Notes: generated from the letters alone by a model not told the origin. A DNA stretch of 64,000 bases from Hymenobacter nitidus (GCF_020447315.1 NZ_JAJADQ010000004.1:310001-374000); one strand, 5' to 3'. Shown: positions 1-10,453, numbered from the stretch's first letter. Translations and numbers: made by a program.

Positions 1-1180
<1,180 letters not shown>

Positions 1181-1200
1181 CGATTGAACGAGGTTAGGAT

Positions 1201-1872
1201 TTATTTAAAAAAGTAGAAGTACAAGGGCATCGATGCGAAGCCGGCCGCCACGAGGACCGAGAAGGCATAGCCCACGAACTTAATAGCCGGCGTGTACTTG
1301 CGGTGGTTCAAGCCCAACGTCTGGAAGGCACTGCGGAAGCCGTGTACCAAGTGGTACCCCAGGGCCACCTGAGCGGCAACGTAGAGAATTACATACCAGA
1401 GCTGCTTGAAAGAAGTAGCTACCAGCGTGTAGAGGTCGTCGTTGTTGTTGATATCCGGATCCAGCTCGCCGAAACGGGCGCGGTAGAAGAAATTGTATAA
1501 ATGCACCAACAGGAAGATCAGGATGATGGTGCCCAGCAGGCCCATGTTGCGCGACTGCCAGGGGCTGTTCTGCTCGGCGTGGTCCGTCACGTAGCCGTTG
1601 CCGCGGGCCGTCTTGTTGCGCCGGGTCAGCACAAACGACTCGTAGATGTGAAAGCCGAAGCCCAACACCAGCACCCATTCTACGGTGCGGATAATCGGGT
1701 TGGTACCCATGAAGTGGGAATACACGTTGAACGCCTGCCCACCATCATCTTTGAACAACTGCAGGTTGCCAATCAAATGGACAACCAAAAAGGAGCACAG
1801 AAACAGGCCCGTAATGGACATGATAATCTTGCGGCCAATGCTACTGGAAAACGTCTTACTGATCCAACTCAT
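1201..1872 (-). CDS. sdhC: Succinate dehydrogenase cytochrome b subunit (b558 family)
   Basis: Membrane anchor of complex II that carries haem and passes electrons to menaquinone. The 223-residue protein has five hydrophobic segments, starting with [20 protein letters not shown] at about 16-35, and the His residues expected as haem ligands (HLIGN, HFMG, HIYES, HLYNF, HLVHGF). Length and the single fused anchor, rather than separate SdhC and SdhD, fit the B-type SQR/QFR family of Bacteroidota. It is the first gene of the sdhC-sdhA operon and has a good promoter immediately upstream. The ATG at 1870-1872 gives the conserved N-terminus [19 protein letters not shown]. Confidence 0.95.
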   Translation of the reverse strand: MSWISKTFSSSIGRKIIMSITGLFLCSFLVVHLIGNLQLFKDDGGQAFNVYSHFMGTNPIIRTVEWVLVLGFGFHIYESFVLTRRNKTARGNGYVTDHAEQNSPWQSRNMGLLGTIILIFLLVHLYNFFYRARFGELDPDINNNDDLYTLVATSFKQLWYVILYVAAQVALGYHLVHGFRSAFQTLGLNHRKYTPAIKFVGYAFSVLVAAGFASMPLYFYFFK

Positions 1873-1912
1873 AGGAGCTACTGGTGGTTTTGAAACGGTC
1901 GGTTGTATCGGT

Positions 1913-1943
1913 CAAAGGTACATGCCGACCATGTACTAAACAA
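1913..1943 (-). promoter_or_regulatory. Bacteroidota-type promoter of sdhCA
   Basis: Read on the minus strand, TTG (1941-1943), a 20-nt spacer and TACCTTTG (1913-1920) match the Bacteroidota -33/-7 consensus TTG-N19-21-TAnnTTTG. It lies about 40 nt upstream of the sdhC start. Seen in sequence; activity is inferred. Confidence 0.7.
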
Positions 1944-2101
1944 TCCGAATTAGCGTTAACTGGGGTGGTGAATCAATCTTGGGTTAAACCCGTTAGAGTT
2001 TACCACCGGATGAACAACCCTGGAGCCCTGTTTTTTGTTAGGATTCCAAGAGGTTTTTCCCGACCTTCTTTTTTATCCCAGCTTACTAATCAACTTATAG
2101 T

Positions 2102-4966
2102 ATGAACCTTTCTTTACCGCGGAGTGCCGGTAAGTGGGTATTGATGCTGATGGTCAACGTGCTAGCCCTGCTGGGAATGCACGATACGGCTGAGGCATCC
2201 CACATCCGAGCCGGTGATATTCAGGCCAAAAGCGACACGACCTATCCCTTTGGGGATAAGCGTAATAACCCGCGCCGGATCTTCTTTAAAATGGTGCTGT
2301 ACACCGACTTTGGCTTGACGCCGGTGGATGAGCCCGACGTGACCATCTTCTACGGCGACGGCACCAGCAGCGGGCTGCGGGGAGTGCCGCGCGCCAGCCG
2401 CACCCAGGTGACAGATGATACCTACCGGAGTGTGTACTATTTCGAGCACACCTACGGCGCCGACCGCAGCTACACCGTGAGCTACATCGGGGAGTTTCGC
2501 AACACGGGGGTGCAGAATATGAGTGACTCACAGAACCAGTCGTTCTACATCTCCACCCTCATCACCATTGAGCCCGGAATCGGGGTTAACCGCTCGCCGG
2601 TTCTCAACGCGCCTGCCATCGACAAGGCGGCGCGCAATCAGGTGTTTCTGCACAACCCGGCCGCCTCCGATGCCGACGGCGACTCCCTGACCTATGAGCT
2701 GGTGGAAAGCAAACAGGCAGGCTCTATCGTGTCGGCCCTCAACAACAATAATACCCCGCTTTTCCGCATCACCAGCGGTTTTGTATACCCCCATCTGGTA
2801 ACGCCCATCGGCACCAGGGTACCGTATCTGGGCGATTCGAGCCCAGGGCCCGCTACGTTTACCATCGACAAGTTTACGGGCCAGCTGGTGTGGAATGCGC
2901 CCAACCGGCTAGGCGATTTCAACGTTGCGCTCATTGTGCACGAGTGGCGCCGAACGCCCTTTGGTGTCAAGGAAATCGGGACTGTTATCCGGGATATGCA
3001 GATTGTAGTGCGCGGCACCAATAATCTGCGGCCCACGGTCAATATTCCGCAGGATATCTGCGTGGTGGCGGGCGTGCAGGTTCGTAAAAAGGTTACGGCC
3101 ACCGACCCCGATCAGAACCAGGTTCTGCTCTCGGCTTTTGGCGGCATCTTCGGCCGCCCCGTGGCGCCGGCTACTTTCGTGCAAACCAGATTGGGCCCCA
3201 ATCCCATTGCTGAGGGCATCTTCACCTGGCGCCCCGAGTGTTCCGATGTGGCTGACCAGCCTTATCTGGTGCTGTTCAAAGCGCAGGACCGTCCCAACAC
3301 GGGCGAAACGGCATTGATTGACGAAAAGGTTTTCCGCATCAAGGTAGTCGGGCCCCGGCCTGACAATGTGCGGGCCATACAAAATCAGAACAACGTGCTG
3401 CTGACCTGGAGCCGCTACGCCTGTCAGAACGCCAGCCAGCTGCTGATTTACCGGAAGGAGGGGCCCAGCACTCCGTCCACCGACACCTGCCAGACGGGTA
3501 TACCGGCTTCTTCGGGCTATACCCTGATCAAAACGCTGAACGACGTTTCCCTGCAGACCTTCCTGGACGATGGCGCTACCCTGCCGCTGCAGCGCGGCCG
3601 TACTTACTGCTACCGCATCTACGCCAAGTTCCCGTTGCCGGCCGGTGGCGAAAGCCTTGCCTCCATCGAAACCTGCGTCACGCTCGACGGCCGCCCAGCC
3701 GTGCTTACCAACGTGACGGTGGACCGCACGGACCGTACCAACGGCCAGGTGACGGTGCGCTGGACGCAGCCCCGGGCAACCGGCGGCTTCCTGGAGCCTT
3801 ACAAGTACACCCTGTACCGGGGCAAGGGCCAGACGGCCACCAAGGCCCAGTCCAAAGTAGTGTTTACGAGCAGCAACCTGGCTAATACGGAGTTTGTTGA
3901 TGCCGGGCGCAACACGACAGATAGCACTTTCACCTACTTCCTGGACTTCACTACTGCCGCCGCCCCTACTCCTGAAACGTCGGGGCCGGCCAGCACTATT
4001 CGCTTGACCGGCACGCCCAACACGGCGGGCACACAGGTAGCACTAAGCTGGAATTTCACCGTGCCGTGGAAAAACACGGAGCCTGGCTTCTACACGGCAA
4101 TTTATCGGCGCAGCCCGGGCAATCCGGCTTACGTGTTGCTCGACTCGGTGCAAGGTGTAACCTCCTACGTGGATAACAGCAGTAAGCTGCCGCTGGTGCA
4201 GGGACAGACGTACTCCTACTACGTACGCGTGATTGGTACCTACAATGACCCGAACTTACCCAACCGGTTGAAAAACCTGAGCCAGGAAGTCACGGTGCTG
4301 CTCGTGCCCATTCCCTGTCCGCCCGTCGTTACCATCCGGACCGACTGCGAGGAGCTGAAAACCCGGGTGCTGGGCCGCCCCGGCTACTTCCCGGCGCCGG
4401 GCGAAACGTACACCAATGAGCTGAGCTGGACGCTGAATACCGGCGACCCGACGGGCTGTAGCACGGCCATTGCCTACTACCGCATCTTCTACCGCCGGCC
4501 TTCCGAGACGAGTTACACCCTGATCGACTCGACCAGCGGGCCGAGCCTGAACTACTCGCACACCAAGCTGACGGAGCAGGCAGCCTGTTATAAGGTGCAG
4601 GCCGTGGGAGCCGTCGGCAACCGCCGGAGCGCCCTGAGTGCGGAAGTCTGCGTTGATAACTGCGTGGTGTTTGAGCTGCCCAACATCTTTACGCCCAATG
4701 GTGACGGCATCAACGACACATTCCGGCCCCGGGTATCGTCGCCGCTGCGCAAGGTGCACTTCCAGGCCTTCAACCGCTGGGGCGTGAAGGTATTCGACGG
4801 GGATGCTGACCCGGCCATCAACTGGACCGGCAATGCCACCTCCGGTGAGCGGGGCAAGGGCATTCAGGTACCCGACGGCGTGTACTACTACCTGGCCGAA
4901 GTGGAATTCGCCGATTCCAAGTCCACCAAGATTACCTACAAAGGCTGGGTGGAAATAACCCACTAG
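2102..4966 (+). CDS. Large secreted protein with gliding-type (T9SS type B) C-terminal domain
   Basis: A 954-residue exported protein. An N-terminal signal peptide (about residues 1-32, hydrophobic VLMLMVNVLALLGM) precedes a region of PKD/cadherin-like and fibronectin type III-like beta-sandwich repeats, with segments such as VLLTWSRYACQNASQLLIYR. From about residue 857 there is a classic gliding-motility-associated C-terminal domain: LPNIFTPNGDGINDTF, then FNRWGVKVFDG and GVYYYLAEVEF, ending WVEITH. This domain directs outer-membrane export by the type IX system and surface attachment. The binding target is unknown. It is a single gene followed by a strong terminator. The promoter is not obvious in the 150 nt upstream. 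Confidence 0.9.
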   Translation: MNLSLPRSAGKWVLMLMVNVLALLGMHDTAEASHIRAGDIQAKSDTTYPFGDKRNNPRRIFFKMVLYTDFGLTPVDEPDVTIFYGDGTSSGLRGVPRASRTQVTDDTYRSVYYFEHTYGADRSYTVSYIGEFRNTGVQNMSDSQNQSFYISTLITIEPGIGVNRSPVLNAPAIDKAARNQVFLHNPAASDADGDSLTYELVESKQAGSIVSALNNNNTPLFRITSGFVYPHLVTPIGTRVPYLGDSSPGPATFTIDKFTGQLVWNAPNRLGDFNVALIVHEWRRTPFGVKEIGTVIRDMQIVVRGTNNLRPTVNIPQDICVVAGVQVRKKVTATDPDQNQVLLSAFGGIFGRPVAPATFVQTRLGPNPIAEGIFTWRPECSDVADQPYLVLFKAQDRPNTGETALIDEKVFRIKVVGPRPDNVRAIQNQNNVLLTWSRYACQNASQLLIYRKEGPSTPSTDTCQTGIPASSGYTLIKTLNDVSLQTFLDDGATLPLQRGRTYCYRIYAKFPLPAGGESLASIETCVTLDGRPAVLTNVTVDRTDRTNGQVTVRWTQPRATGGFLEPYKYTLYRGKGQTATKAQSKVVFTSSNLANTEFVDAGRNTTDSTFTYFLDFTTAAAPTPETSGPASTIRLTGTPNTAGTQVALSWNFTVPWKNTEPGFYTAIYRRSPGNPAYVLLDSVQGVTSYVDNSSKLPLVQGQTYSYYVRVIGTYNDPNLPNRLKNLSQEVTVLLVPIPCPPVVTIRTDCEELKTRVLGRPGYFPAPGETYTNELSWTLNTGDPTGCSTAIAYYRIFYRRPSETSYTLIDSTSGPSLNYSHTKLTEQAACYKVQAVGAVGNRRSALSAEVCVDNCVVFELPNIFTPNGDGINDTFRPRVSSPLRKVHFQAFNRWGVKVFDGDADPAINWTGNATSGERGKGIQVPDGVYYYLAEVEFADSKSTKITYKGWVEITH

Positions 4967-4982
4967 CCGCTAAGGCAGTACT

Positions 4983-5019
4983 AAAAGCCCGCTTCCACGC
5001 CTGGAAGCGGGCTTTTTTT
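4983..5019 (+). terminator. Rho-independent terminator after the gliding-type gene
   Basis: Perfect stem AAAAGCCCGCTTCCA / TGGAAGCGGGCTTTT with a short loop and a T run, 16 nt after the stop codon. Confidence 0.9.
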
Positions 5020-5092
5020 ATTCCCGTATCTTGGCGCTCCAATCAGCCTAACCCTTTCTCACTCCTTCATTCCCGCCTTCACCTCTCTTCGC

Positions 5093-5980
5093 ATGAAAGC
5101 AGTTATTTTTCCCGGCCAGGGCAGCCAATTTATGGGTATGGGCCGCGACCTGTACGAGCAGCAGCCCGCCGCCCGTCAGCTCATGGACCAAGCCAACGAA
5201 ATCCTGGGCTTTAGCCTGACTGACGTCATGTTTACTGGTTCCGACGAGGACCTGCGCCAGACCAACGTGACGCAGCCGGCCATCTTCCTACACTCCGTAG
5301 CCCTGGCCGCCACCCTGCCCGACCTGCGCCCCGATATGGTAGCGGGCCATTCACTGGGTGAGTTTTCCGCCTTGGTAGCCGCCAAAGTGCTCAAGTTTGA
5401 AGATGCCCTGCAGCTGGTCGCCCAGCGCGCCCAGGCCATGCAGGCCGCCTGCCAGGAGCAGCCCGGCACCATGGCCGCCATCCTCGGCCTCGACGACGAG
5501 ACGACGGTGCGCATCTGCCAGGAAATCACGCAGGCGGGCAACGTGGTGGTAGCCGCTAACTTCAACTGCCCCGGCCAGCTGGTCGTTTCGGGCTCTCAGC
5601 GCGGCATCGAGCTGGCCTGTGAGCAGCTGAAAGCCGCTGGGGCCAAGCGCGCCCTGCCGCTGCCCGTGGGTGGCGCGTTTCACTCGCCCCTGATGCAGTC
5701 AGCGGAAGCGGCGCTGGCCCAGGCCATCGAGCGGACACAGTTTTCGGCCGGACTGTGCGCCGTGTACCAGAACGTGGATGCCGCCCCCCACCGCGACCCG
5801 GACGAAATCCGCCAGAACCTAGTGCGCCAGCTCACAGCTCCCGTCCGCTGGACCCAGAGCGTGCAGCGCATGGTAGCTGACGGCGCCACGGAGTTTGTGG
5901 AGTGCGGCCCCGGTAAGGTATTGCTGGGCCTGGTGAAGAAGATTGCGCCGGAAGCTGCGGGTAGCTCGGCTACGGTGTAG
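5093..5980 (+). CDS. fabD: Malonyl-CoA:ACP transacylase
   Basis: Transfers malonyl groups from CoA to acyl carrier protein, supplying the elongation unit for fatty-acid synthesis in the cytoplasm. The 295-residue length is normal for FabD. Seen are the N-terminal FPGQGSQFMGMG, the nucleophile elbow AGHSLGEFSAL with Ser87, and the catalytic His197 in GGAFHSPLM. The C-terminus retains FVECGPGKVLLGLVKKI. No other fab genes are adjacent; it stands alone between two terminators. It converges on the downstream membrane gene through a shared hairpin. Confidence 0.96.
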   Translation: MKAVIFPGQGSQFMGMGRDLYEQQPAARQLMDQANEILGFSLTDVMFTGSDEDLRQTNVTQPAIFLHSVALAATLPDLRPDMVAGHSLGEFSALVAAKVLKFEDALQLVAQRAQAMQAACQEQPGTMAAILGLDDETTVRICQEITQAGNVVVAANFNCPGQLVVSGSQRGIELACEQLKAAGAKRALPLPVGGAFHSPLMQSAEAALAQAIERTQFSAGLCAVYQNVDAAPHRDPDEIRQNLVRQLTAPVRWTQSVQRMVADGATEFVECGPGKVLLGLVKKIAPEAAGSSATV

Positions 5981-5998
5981 CAGTATACTTGTAGAATT

Positions 5999-6045
5999 TA
6001 AAATAATGCAGCCCGCTAAACTAGTTTAGCGGGCTGCATTATTTT
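5999..6045. terminator. Shared bidirectional terminator containing a stop codon
   Basis: A near-perfect palindrome, AAAATAATGCAGCCCGCTAAA mirrored around CTAG, with A/T runs on both flanks so it can terminate from either side. The minus-strand gene ending at 6016 has its last codons (MQPAKLV) and its TAG stop inside this hairpin. Confidence 0.88.
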
Positions 6046-6753
6046 AAATAGTTTTCGGGCAACTCTTCTTAGAAACAGCAATAGTAAAGCTACTAGTAAG
6101 CCTACGGCGCCAATATCCAATGATAGATCTGCTATATTGAAGACGCCAATTCTAAAAAGGTCATAGGTGCCTTCTATATTGATAAAGTCTATTACCATAA
6201 AGGGTGAATAGAAGTGGCTACACAAATTACCTAAGCCAGCTGCTAATATAAGGAGGCAAAATATTCGTATCCATTTGTTCCTAGACAAATAAAAAAACAA
6301 TCCATAGAGCGAAATGCCAGCCAATTTGCCTATTACAGAGGTTGTCCAATTTGATATAACTAACGACGGGAATAAAGGATGAATGAGGTTCGTAGCAAAC
6401 GACAATAAGATTAATAAGATGATGCCTATTATATATTTATATGCTATTTTAATATTCTTGTTTCGGATGTACAGAATATAGATTGCAAGAAATACATAGT
6501 TGATGTATAATCTTAAGAGTATTAGGTTGTGGTTTGTTTGATCTTCAAGCAGATAGGCTGCCTGCCCGCCAGTTGACTGCATATTGTAAGTTAGGTATAG
6601 ACTGATTTTATCCTTAATTATAAAGACAGGGTCTTCAAACGGTAAATAAAATTTTGCAAGAAGTTTAGTTAATAAGTCAATTAAAAATATGCTTGCCAAG
6701 ATTTTTACTTCTGAATATCTTGGTTTAAGAATTGGCCTAGTGAGGTTATGCAT
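6016..6753 (-). CDS. Signal peptidase II (LspA)-like membrane protein, AT-rich
   Basis: A 245-residue polytopic membrane protein with LspA (aspartic peptidase A8) signatures. These are DLLTKLLA at 26-33, NMQSTGGQAAYLL at 57-69 in place of the usual N-x-GAAF, GLGNL at 173-177, then VIDFI with Asp189 and FNIADLSLDIGA with Asp209. Asp189 and Asp209 would be the catalytic pair that cleaves prolipoproteins at the lipobox. It is longer than normal LspA (about 160-170 residues) because of an extra hydrophobic stretch around 80-165. Base composition is strikingly AT-rich, with AUA/UUA-type codons, unlike all its neighbours, which suggests recent acquisition. It may be a specialised paralogue; the housekeeping lspA is not in this window. 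The function call rests on motifs only. Confidence 0.72.
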   Translation of the reverse strand: MHNLTRPILKPRYSEVKILASIFLIDLLTKLLAKFYLPFEDPVFIIKDKISLYLTYNMQSTGGQAAYLLEDQTNHNLILLRLYINYVFLAIYILYIRNKNIKIAYKYIIGIILLILLSFATNLIHPLFPSLVISNWTTSVIGKLAGISLYGLFFYLSRNKWIRIFCLLILAAGLGNLCSHFYSPFMVIDFINIEGTYDLFRIGVFNIADLSLDIGAVGLLVALLLLFLRRVARKLFKIMQPAKLV

Positions 6754-6791
6754 GTCAAAGATTGATATGATTACGGTGTAGAAAAAGTATT

Positions 6792-7274
6792 TTAATGAGC
6801 GAGTCGTACCCCCAACTCATCTCCGCACTCCGCTAACAGTTCAGCTACCGTAACCCCCAACCCCGGATGCACCACCTGCGCCGCAATTTCGGCCAGCGGC
6901 ACCAGCGCAAAGCGGCGCTCCGGCAGGCGCGGGTGAGGCACTTGCAGCTGCGCCGAATCCAGCACCAAGTCGTCGTAGAGCAGGATATCCACGTCCAGGG
7001 TGCGGGCGTCCCAGCGGATGTGCCTTTCGCGGCCGGCCAGTTGTTCGGCGTGCAGACAGGCAGTGAGCAAGTCGGTAGGGGAGAGATGGGTGTCCAGGTG
7101 CACGGCCTGGTTCAGAAAGGCGGGCTGCTCGGTAAGGCCCCAGGCCGCCGTTTCGTAGAGCCCCGATACGGCTTCTACTGTGCCGGCCGTAGCGGCCAAC
7201 TGCTGCACGGCGGCTTGCAGAGTGGCCGCCCGGTCGCCGAGGTTGGAGCCAAGTAAAAGGTAGGCGGTTGGCAT
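6792..7274 (-). CDS. folK: 2-amino-4-hydroxy-6-hydroxymethyldihydropteridine diphosphokinase
   Basis: HPPK, the folate-pathway enzyme that transfers pyrophosphate from ATP to hydroxymethyl-dihydropterin. With the ATG at 7272-7274 the protein is 160 residues, the normal length, and starts MPTAYLLLGSNLGDR, where the family's N-terminal GSNLGD signature should be. Also present are the mid-region FLNQAV and the metal/ATP-binding block RWDARTLDVDILLYDD, followed by VPHPRLPERRFALVPLAEI. An upstream extension to 7397 is open but lacks family similarity. It lies 38 nt upstream of the AT-rich lspA-like gene on the same strand. Confidence 0.94.
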   Translation of the reverse strand: MPTAYLLLGSNLGDRAATLQAAVQQLAATAGTVEAVSGLYETAAWGLTEQPAFLNQAVHLDTHLSPTDLLTACLHAEQLAGRERHIRWDARTLDVDILLYDDLVLDSAQLQVPHPRLPERRFALVPLAEIAAQVVHPGLGVTVAELLAECGDELGVRLAH

Positions 7275-7403
7275 GAAGTTGAGAATGGAGGCGGATAGGT
7301 TTTGCAGCATATTTTCCAGATTCGGAATAATATGCTGCAAGATTCGATTGGCCTGCCAAAAATAGCCCAGCGGTGGGCTCAGGCAGCACCGTGCCACGCC
7401 AGG

Positions 7404-8288
7404 CTACTGGCTCAGTGACGCCACGCGCCCGAAAAACTCTATCGTCTTGTCGGCAATGTGCTGGGCCAGCTCCGGCAACTGATCCTCGTCCCAGGGGTGC
7501 TTGCCGCCGAACATGTGGCCCGCGCCCGGCACCACGACCAGCTCGGCATCGGGCTTCCAGCTTTTCAGGTCGTGGGCCATTTGCACGGGCAGGGTTTCGT
7601 CCTGGTCGCCGTGCAGAATCAGCAGAGGCTGGCGCAGCTTTTCGCGCACGTTGCCCGGAATATCCAGGCGCTGCTGGTTGGCTTCGAAATCCTCCACCAG
7701 CTGGTAATACAGTGGCATGCGTTGCCCGGTGCGCATATTGTCCACGTACTGTACGCCGTCCTGCTTCCACTGCTGCATCAGGGCTTCGGGCCACCTCGGG
7801 TTCACGCTGCTGATGGGCGCCCAGGCGGCCACAGCTTGCACGCGGGCATCTTCGGCGGCTTTGAGCAGCACGATGCCGCCCCCGCGGCTGTGGCCCACCA
7901 GCAACAGCTGGCGCACATCGACTTCGGCCGCTGGCAGCACCGAGGCCTCGGGGGAGAAAAGGTAGTCGAGCAGCGTGCCCACATCATCCAGCTCCAGACT
8001 GAAGTTGTTCTGCCCGAAAGCTTCCAGGTCCTCCAGGTCGCCGGTGCCGCCGGGCACGACGCCGTTGTGTGACAGGTTGAGCTTCACGAACACGAAGCCG
8101 TGGGCGGCAAAGTAGTCGGCCAGCACGTTGAAGTGGCCCCAGTCTTTGAAGCCCTTAAAGCCGTGCACGAATACTACCACCGGCTTGGGCCGGCCGCTGG
8201 GCACAAAGCGGGCATCGGCGGCGAAGGGCCGCGCGTGGCGGGGCGAAGTGAGCAGAAACTCGACGTGAATGGGAGCGGAGGTCGGCAT
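7404..8288 (-). CDS. Alpha/beta hydrolase (dienelactone-hydrolase/prolyl-oligopeptidase-like)
   Basis: Probably a cytoplasmic esterase or peptidase of the alpha/beta hydrolase fold, about 294 residues from the ATG at 8286-8288. Visible are the oxyanion region VVFVHGFKGFKDWGHF, the nucleophile elbow VGHSRGGGIVLLKA, the acid-loop segment ILHGDQDETLPV and the catalytic His in VPGAGHMFGG. No signal peptide is evident. The substrate cannot be predicted. It lies upstream of folK on the same strand with a 129-nt gap, so cotranscription is possible. An ATG at 8321 would add 11 residues. Confidence 0.85.
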   Translation of the reverse strand: MPTSAPIHVEFLLTSPRHARPFAADARFVPSGRPKPVVVFVHGFKGFKDWGHFNVLADYFAAHGFVFVKLNLSHNGVVPGGTGDLEDLEAFGQNNFSLELDDVGTLLDYLFSPEASVLPAAEVDVRQLLLVGHSRGGGIVLLKAAEDARVQAVAAWAPISSVNPRWPEALMQQWKQDGVQYVDNMRTGQRMPLYYQLVEDFEANQQRLDIPGNVREKLRQPLLILHGDQDETLPVQMAHDLKSWKPDAELVVVPGAGHMFGGKHPWDEDQLPELAQHIADKTIEFFGRVASLSQ

Positions 8289-8467
8289 GGGCGAAATGGT
8301 TTGGCGACAAGCGTGGAGCAAAGTAGCAGAAGGAAGCCGGCAAAGTACGCGGCTAAAACTGTTGAGCGGTCCTCTTGGTTAGGAAACCGCCGTGCGGCCC
8401 CGTATCATTGCAGCGCTTTGAGCCGCAGTGGCGGCTTGTGGCCGCTTTGAGTTGCTCAAGCCCTTGC

Positions 8468-9448
8468 ATGAAAAGTACCCTGGACGTGATACAGGCCCCG
8501 ATAGCGGCCGAAATGGAGGAATTTGAACGCAAATTCCGCGCGTCCATGCAAACCAAGGTCTTGTTGCTCGACAAGATTATGGGCTATATCGTGAAGCGCA
8601 AGGGCAAGCAGATCCGGCCTATGTTCGTCTTCTTCACGGCCAAAATCAGTGGCGGCGACCCGCTGCCCGAAGCTACTTTTCGCGGCGCGGCCCTGATTGA
8701 GCTGCTGCACACGGCCACACTGGTGCACGACGACGTGGTGGACGAATCCAACTACCGACGCGGCTTTTTTTCCATCAACGCCCTCTGGAAGAATAAGATA
8801 GCCGTGCTCGTGGGCGACTATCTGCTCTCGCGCGGCATGGCCCTGGCCCTGGAAAACGACGATTTCACGCTGCTCAAAATCGTGAACAACGCCGTGCGCG
8901 AGCTGAGCGAAGGCGAGCTGCTGCAGATCGAAAAAGCGCGCCGCCTCGACATCACCGAGGACATTTACTTCGACATCATCCGCCAGAAAACGGCTTCCCT
9001 CATTGCGTCCTGCTGCGCAGTGGGCGCCGCCTCCACCGGCGCCGACAAGGACACGATTGAGCGGGCCCGCCTGTTCGGCGAGAAAGTGGGCATGGCCTTC
9101 CAGATCAAAGACGACCTGTTCGACTTCGGCACCGACGAAATCGGCAAGCCGGTGGGCATCGACATCAAGGAGAAAAAGATGACGCTGCCCCTGATTTATG
9201 CCCTGCAGCAGGCCGACTGGCTGACTAAGCGCCGCGTGATTTTTAACGTGAAAAACAACGAGGGCCGCCGCGACCGGGTGCAGGCCGTTATCGACTTCGT
9301 GAAAACCTCCGGCGGCCTCGACTACGCCATTACCGTGATGAAGCGCTACCGCGACGAGGCCCTAAGCATCCTGCACACCTTCCCCGAGTCGCCATCCCGT
9401 ACGTCATTGGAGCAGTTGATCAACTACACCATCGAGCGGGAAAAGTAA
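8468..9448 (+). CDS. Polyprenyl (all-trans) diphosphate synthase
   Basis: Elongates allylic diphosphates with IPP, most likely making the side chain of menaquinone. The 326-residue protein has both Asp-rich motifs of the family: first motif HDDVVDES with Asp88/Asp89/Asp92, and second motif DDLFDFGTD with Asp215/Asp216/Asp219. GKQIRPMFVFF precedes the first motif. Bacteroidota copies are usually annotated polyprenyl synthetase or octaprenyl diphosphate synthase; chain length cannot be read here. The ATG at 8468 gives the normal N-terminus MKSTLDVIQAPI, and an in-frame ATG at 8375 adds a non-conserved extension. It converges on a lipoprotein gene across a long palindromic repeat. Confidence 0.93.
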   Translation: MKSTLDVIQAPIAAEMEEFERKFRASMQTKVLLLDKIMGYIVKRKGKQIRPMFVFFTAKISGGDPLPEATFRGAALIELLHTATLVHDDVVDESNYRRGFFSINALWKNKIAVLVGDYLLSRGMALALENDDFTLLKIVNNAVRELSEGELLQIEKARRLDITEDIYFDIIRQKTASLIASCCAVGAASTGADKDTIERARLFGEKVGMAFQIKDDLFDFGTDEIGKPVGIDIKEKKMTLPLIYALQQADWLTKRRVIFNVKNNEGRRDRVQAVIDFVKTSGGLDYAITVMKRYRDEALSILHTFPESPSRTSLEQLINYTIEREK

Positions 9449-9453
9449 TTTTC

Positions 9454-9698
9454 TAATGTGCTCAGGTGCTAATGTGAGGAATGCGCTAATGCATAATCCG
9501 TGTCCTTGCGAGGAATGAGTCGAAGCAATTCGTCCTCTGAAATGTGCCGAGCTTCCTTGACTGAAAAGCCCTTTACTCCGGTTGGAATAAAGGGCTTTCT
9601 GGTAACAGGTCAGTTGTCACTGCGCAGCGGACGGAGTGCTTCGTGCCTCGCAAGGACACGGGTTAGCTCATTCCCCACCTCAGCACTTGAGCACCTTA
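9454..9698. repeat. Type B intergenic palindromic repeat, copy 1 (terminator-like core)
   Basis: Fills the gap between two convergent genes. A perfect 16-bp inverted repeat, CCGTGTCCTTGCGAGG at 9498-9513 and its complement at 9646-9661, is extended outward by imperfect arms (left TAATGTGCTCAGGTGC from 9454, right ending GCACTTGAGCACCTTA at 9698). The centre (9530-9606) contains CGTCCTCTGAAATGT, GCTTCCTT and a hairpin GAAAAGCCCTTTA..AATAAAGGGCTTTC that resembles a rho-independent terminator. The right arm includes the stop codon of the next gene. No transposase is encoded; it is MITE- or REP-like. Confidence 0.85.
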
Positions 9699-10310
9699 CT
9701 TGGAGTTGGCGCGCAGGCGGAACTTGAAGGAGCCGGTGACGGGCTTGGCGGGGGCGGTGCTGTCGGCGCCGGTGCCTTTCATCAGCATGGCGTACTTGGC
9801 TTTGATGTCAAACAGCGCGTATTTGCCCTGATGACCGGCGTATTTCACAGCCAGGATTTCATTGTAGGCATTGTCGCTCATGCCGGGCAGGCTTTCCAGC
9901 CGGCTGTTGCTGCCTTCCGTAGGCGGGAGCTTGTGCGAAAATTCGAAAGCATTGCGGCCCATCCCGTACTTCGTGATAGGGTACTTGCGCAGGTTGGTCG
10001 AGGCTACCAGCGCCGAGCTATCGGCCGGATACGCAAAGTGAAACGTGGAATAGGTTGAGCCGGAAGTAGCCGAGGCAATAGCAATCTTAGGATTGTTGTA
10101 AAGCGGATTGAAACTCAGATTTAGGTGCGTGCAATCAATCTGCCGCTCCCAGTCGGGCGTTTTAAAGGCAAAGTGCAGACTCTCGCTCACGGCGTCGGGG
10201 GCGGGGTCTTCTTCTTTCGAGTCACTGCCGAAGCATGACACGAGGCTGAGGGAGCCGGCAGTGGCCAGGGCCAGGAGCGCCAAGCGGGAAGTGAGAAAAA
10301 TTGATTTCAT
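9696..10310 (-). CDS. Putative lipoprotein, function unknown
   Basis: A 204-residue exported lipoprotein from the ATG at 10308-10310. The signal sequence MKSIFLTSRLALLALATAG ends in the lipobox LSLVSC, with the acceptor Cys at about residue 26. The mature part starts with an acidic linker (FGSDSKEEDPAPDA), then a mixed region with no motif I recognise. An open extension to 10364 has no signal-peptide logic and was not used. It is monocistronic, converging on the polyprenyl synthase gene. Localisation is well supported and function is unknown. Confidence 0.75.
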   Translation of the reverse strand: MKSIFLTSRLALLALATAGSLSLVSCFGSDSKEEDPAPDAVSESLHFAFKTPDWERQIDCTHLNLSFNPLYNNPKIAIASATSGSTYSTFHFAYPADSSALVASTNLRKYPITKYGMGRNAFEFSHKLPPTEGSNSRLESLPGMSDNAYNEILAVKYAGHQGKYALFDIKAKYAMLMKGTGADSTAPAKPVTGSFKFRLRANSK

Positions 10311-10453
10311 GTTGCAGCAGGTAAAAGCAGGTAGTTGAAAAGGTAGCGCGTTAGAAGGCAACATCCCGGGAGGTATTGCGTGCTACAAAGGTTCATTCAT
10401 AACGGGGCTGTCGGCAATACCTACTTGTGGGTATTTTACTGGCTGAAACACAG

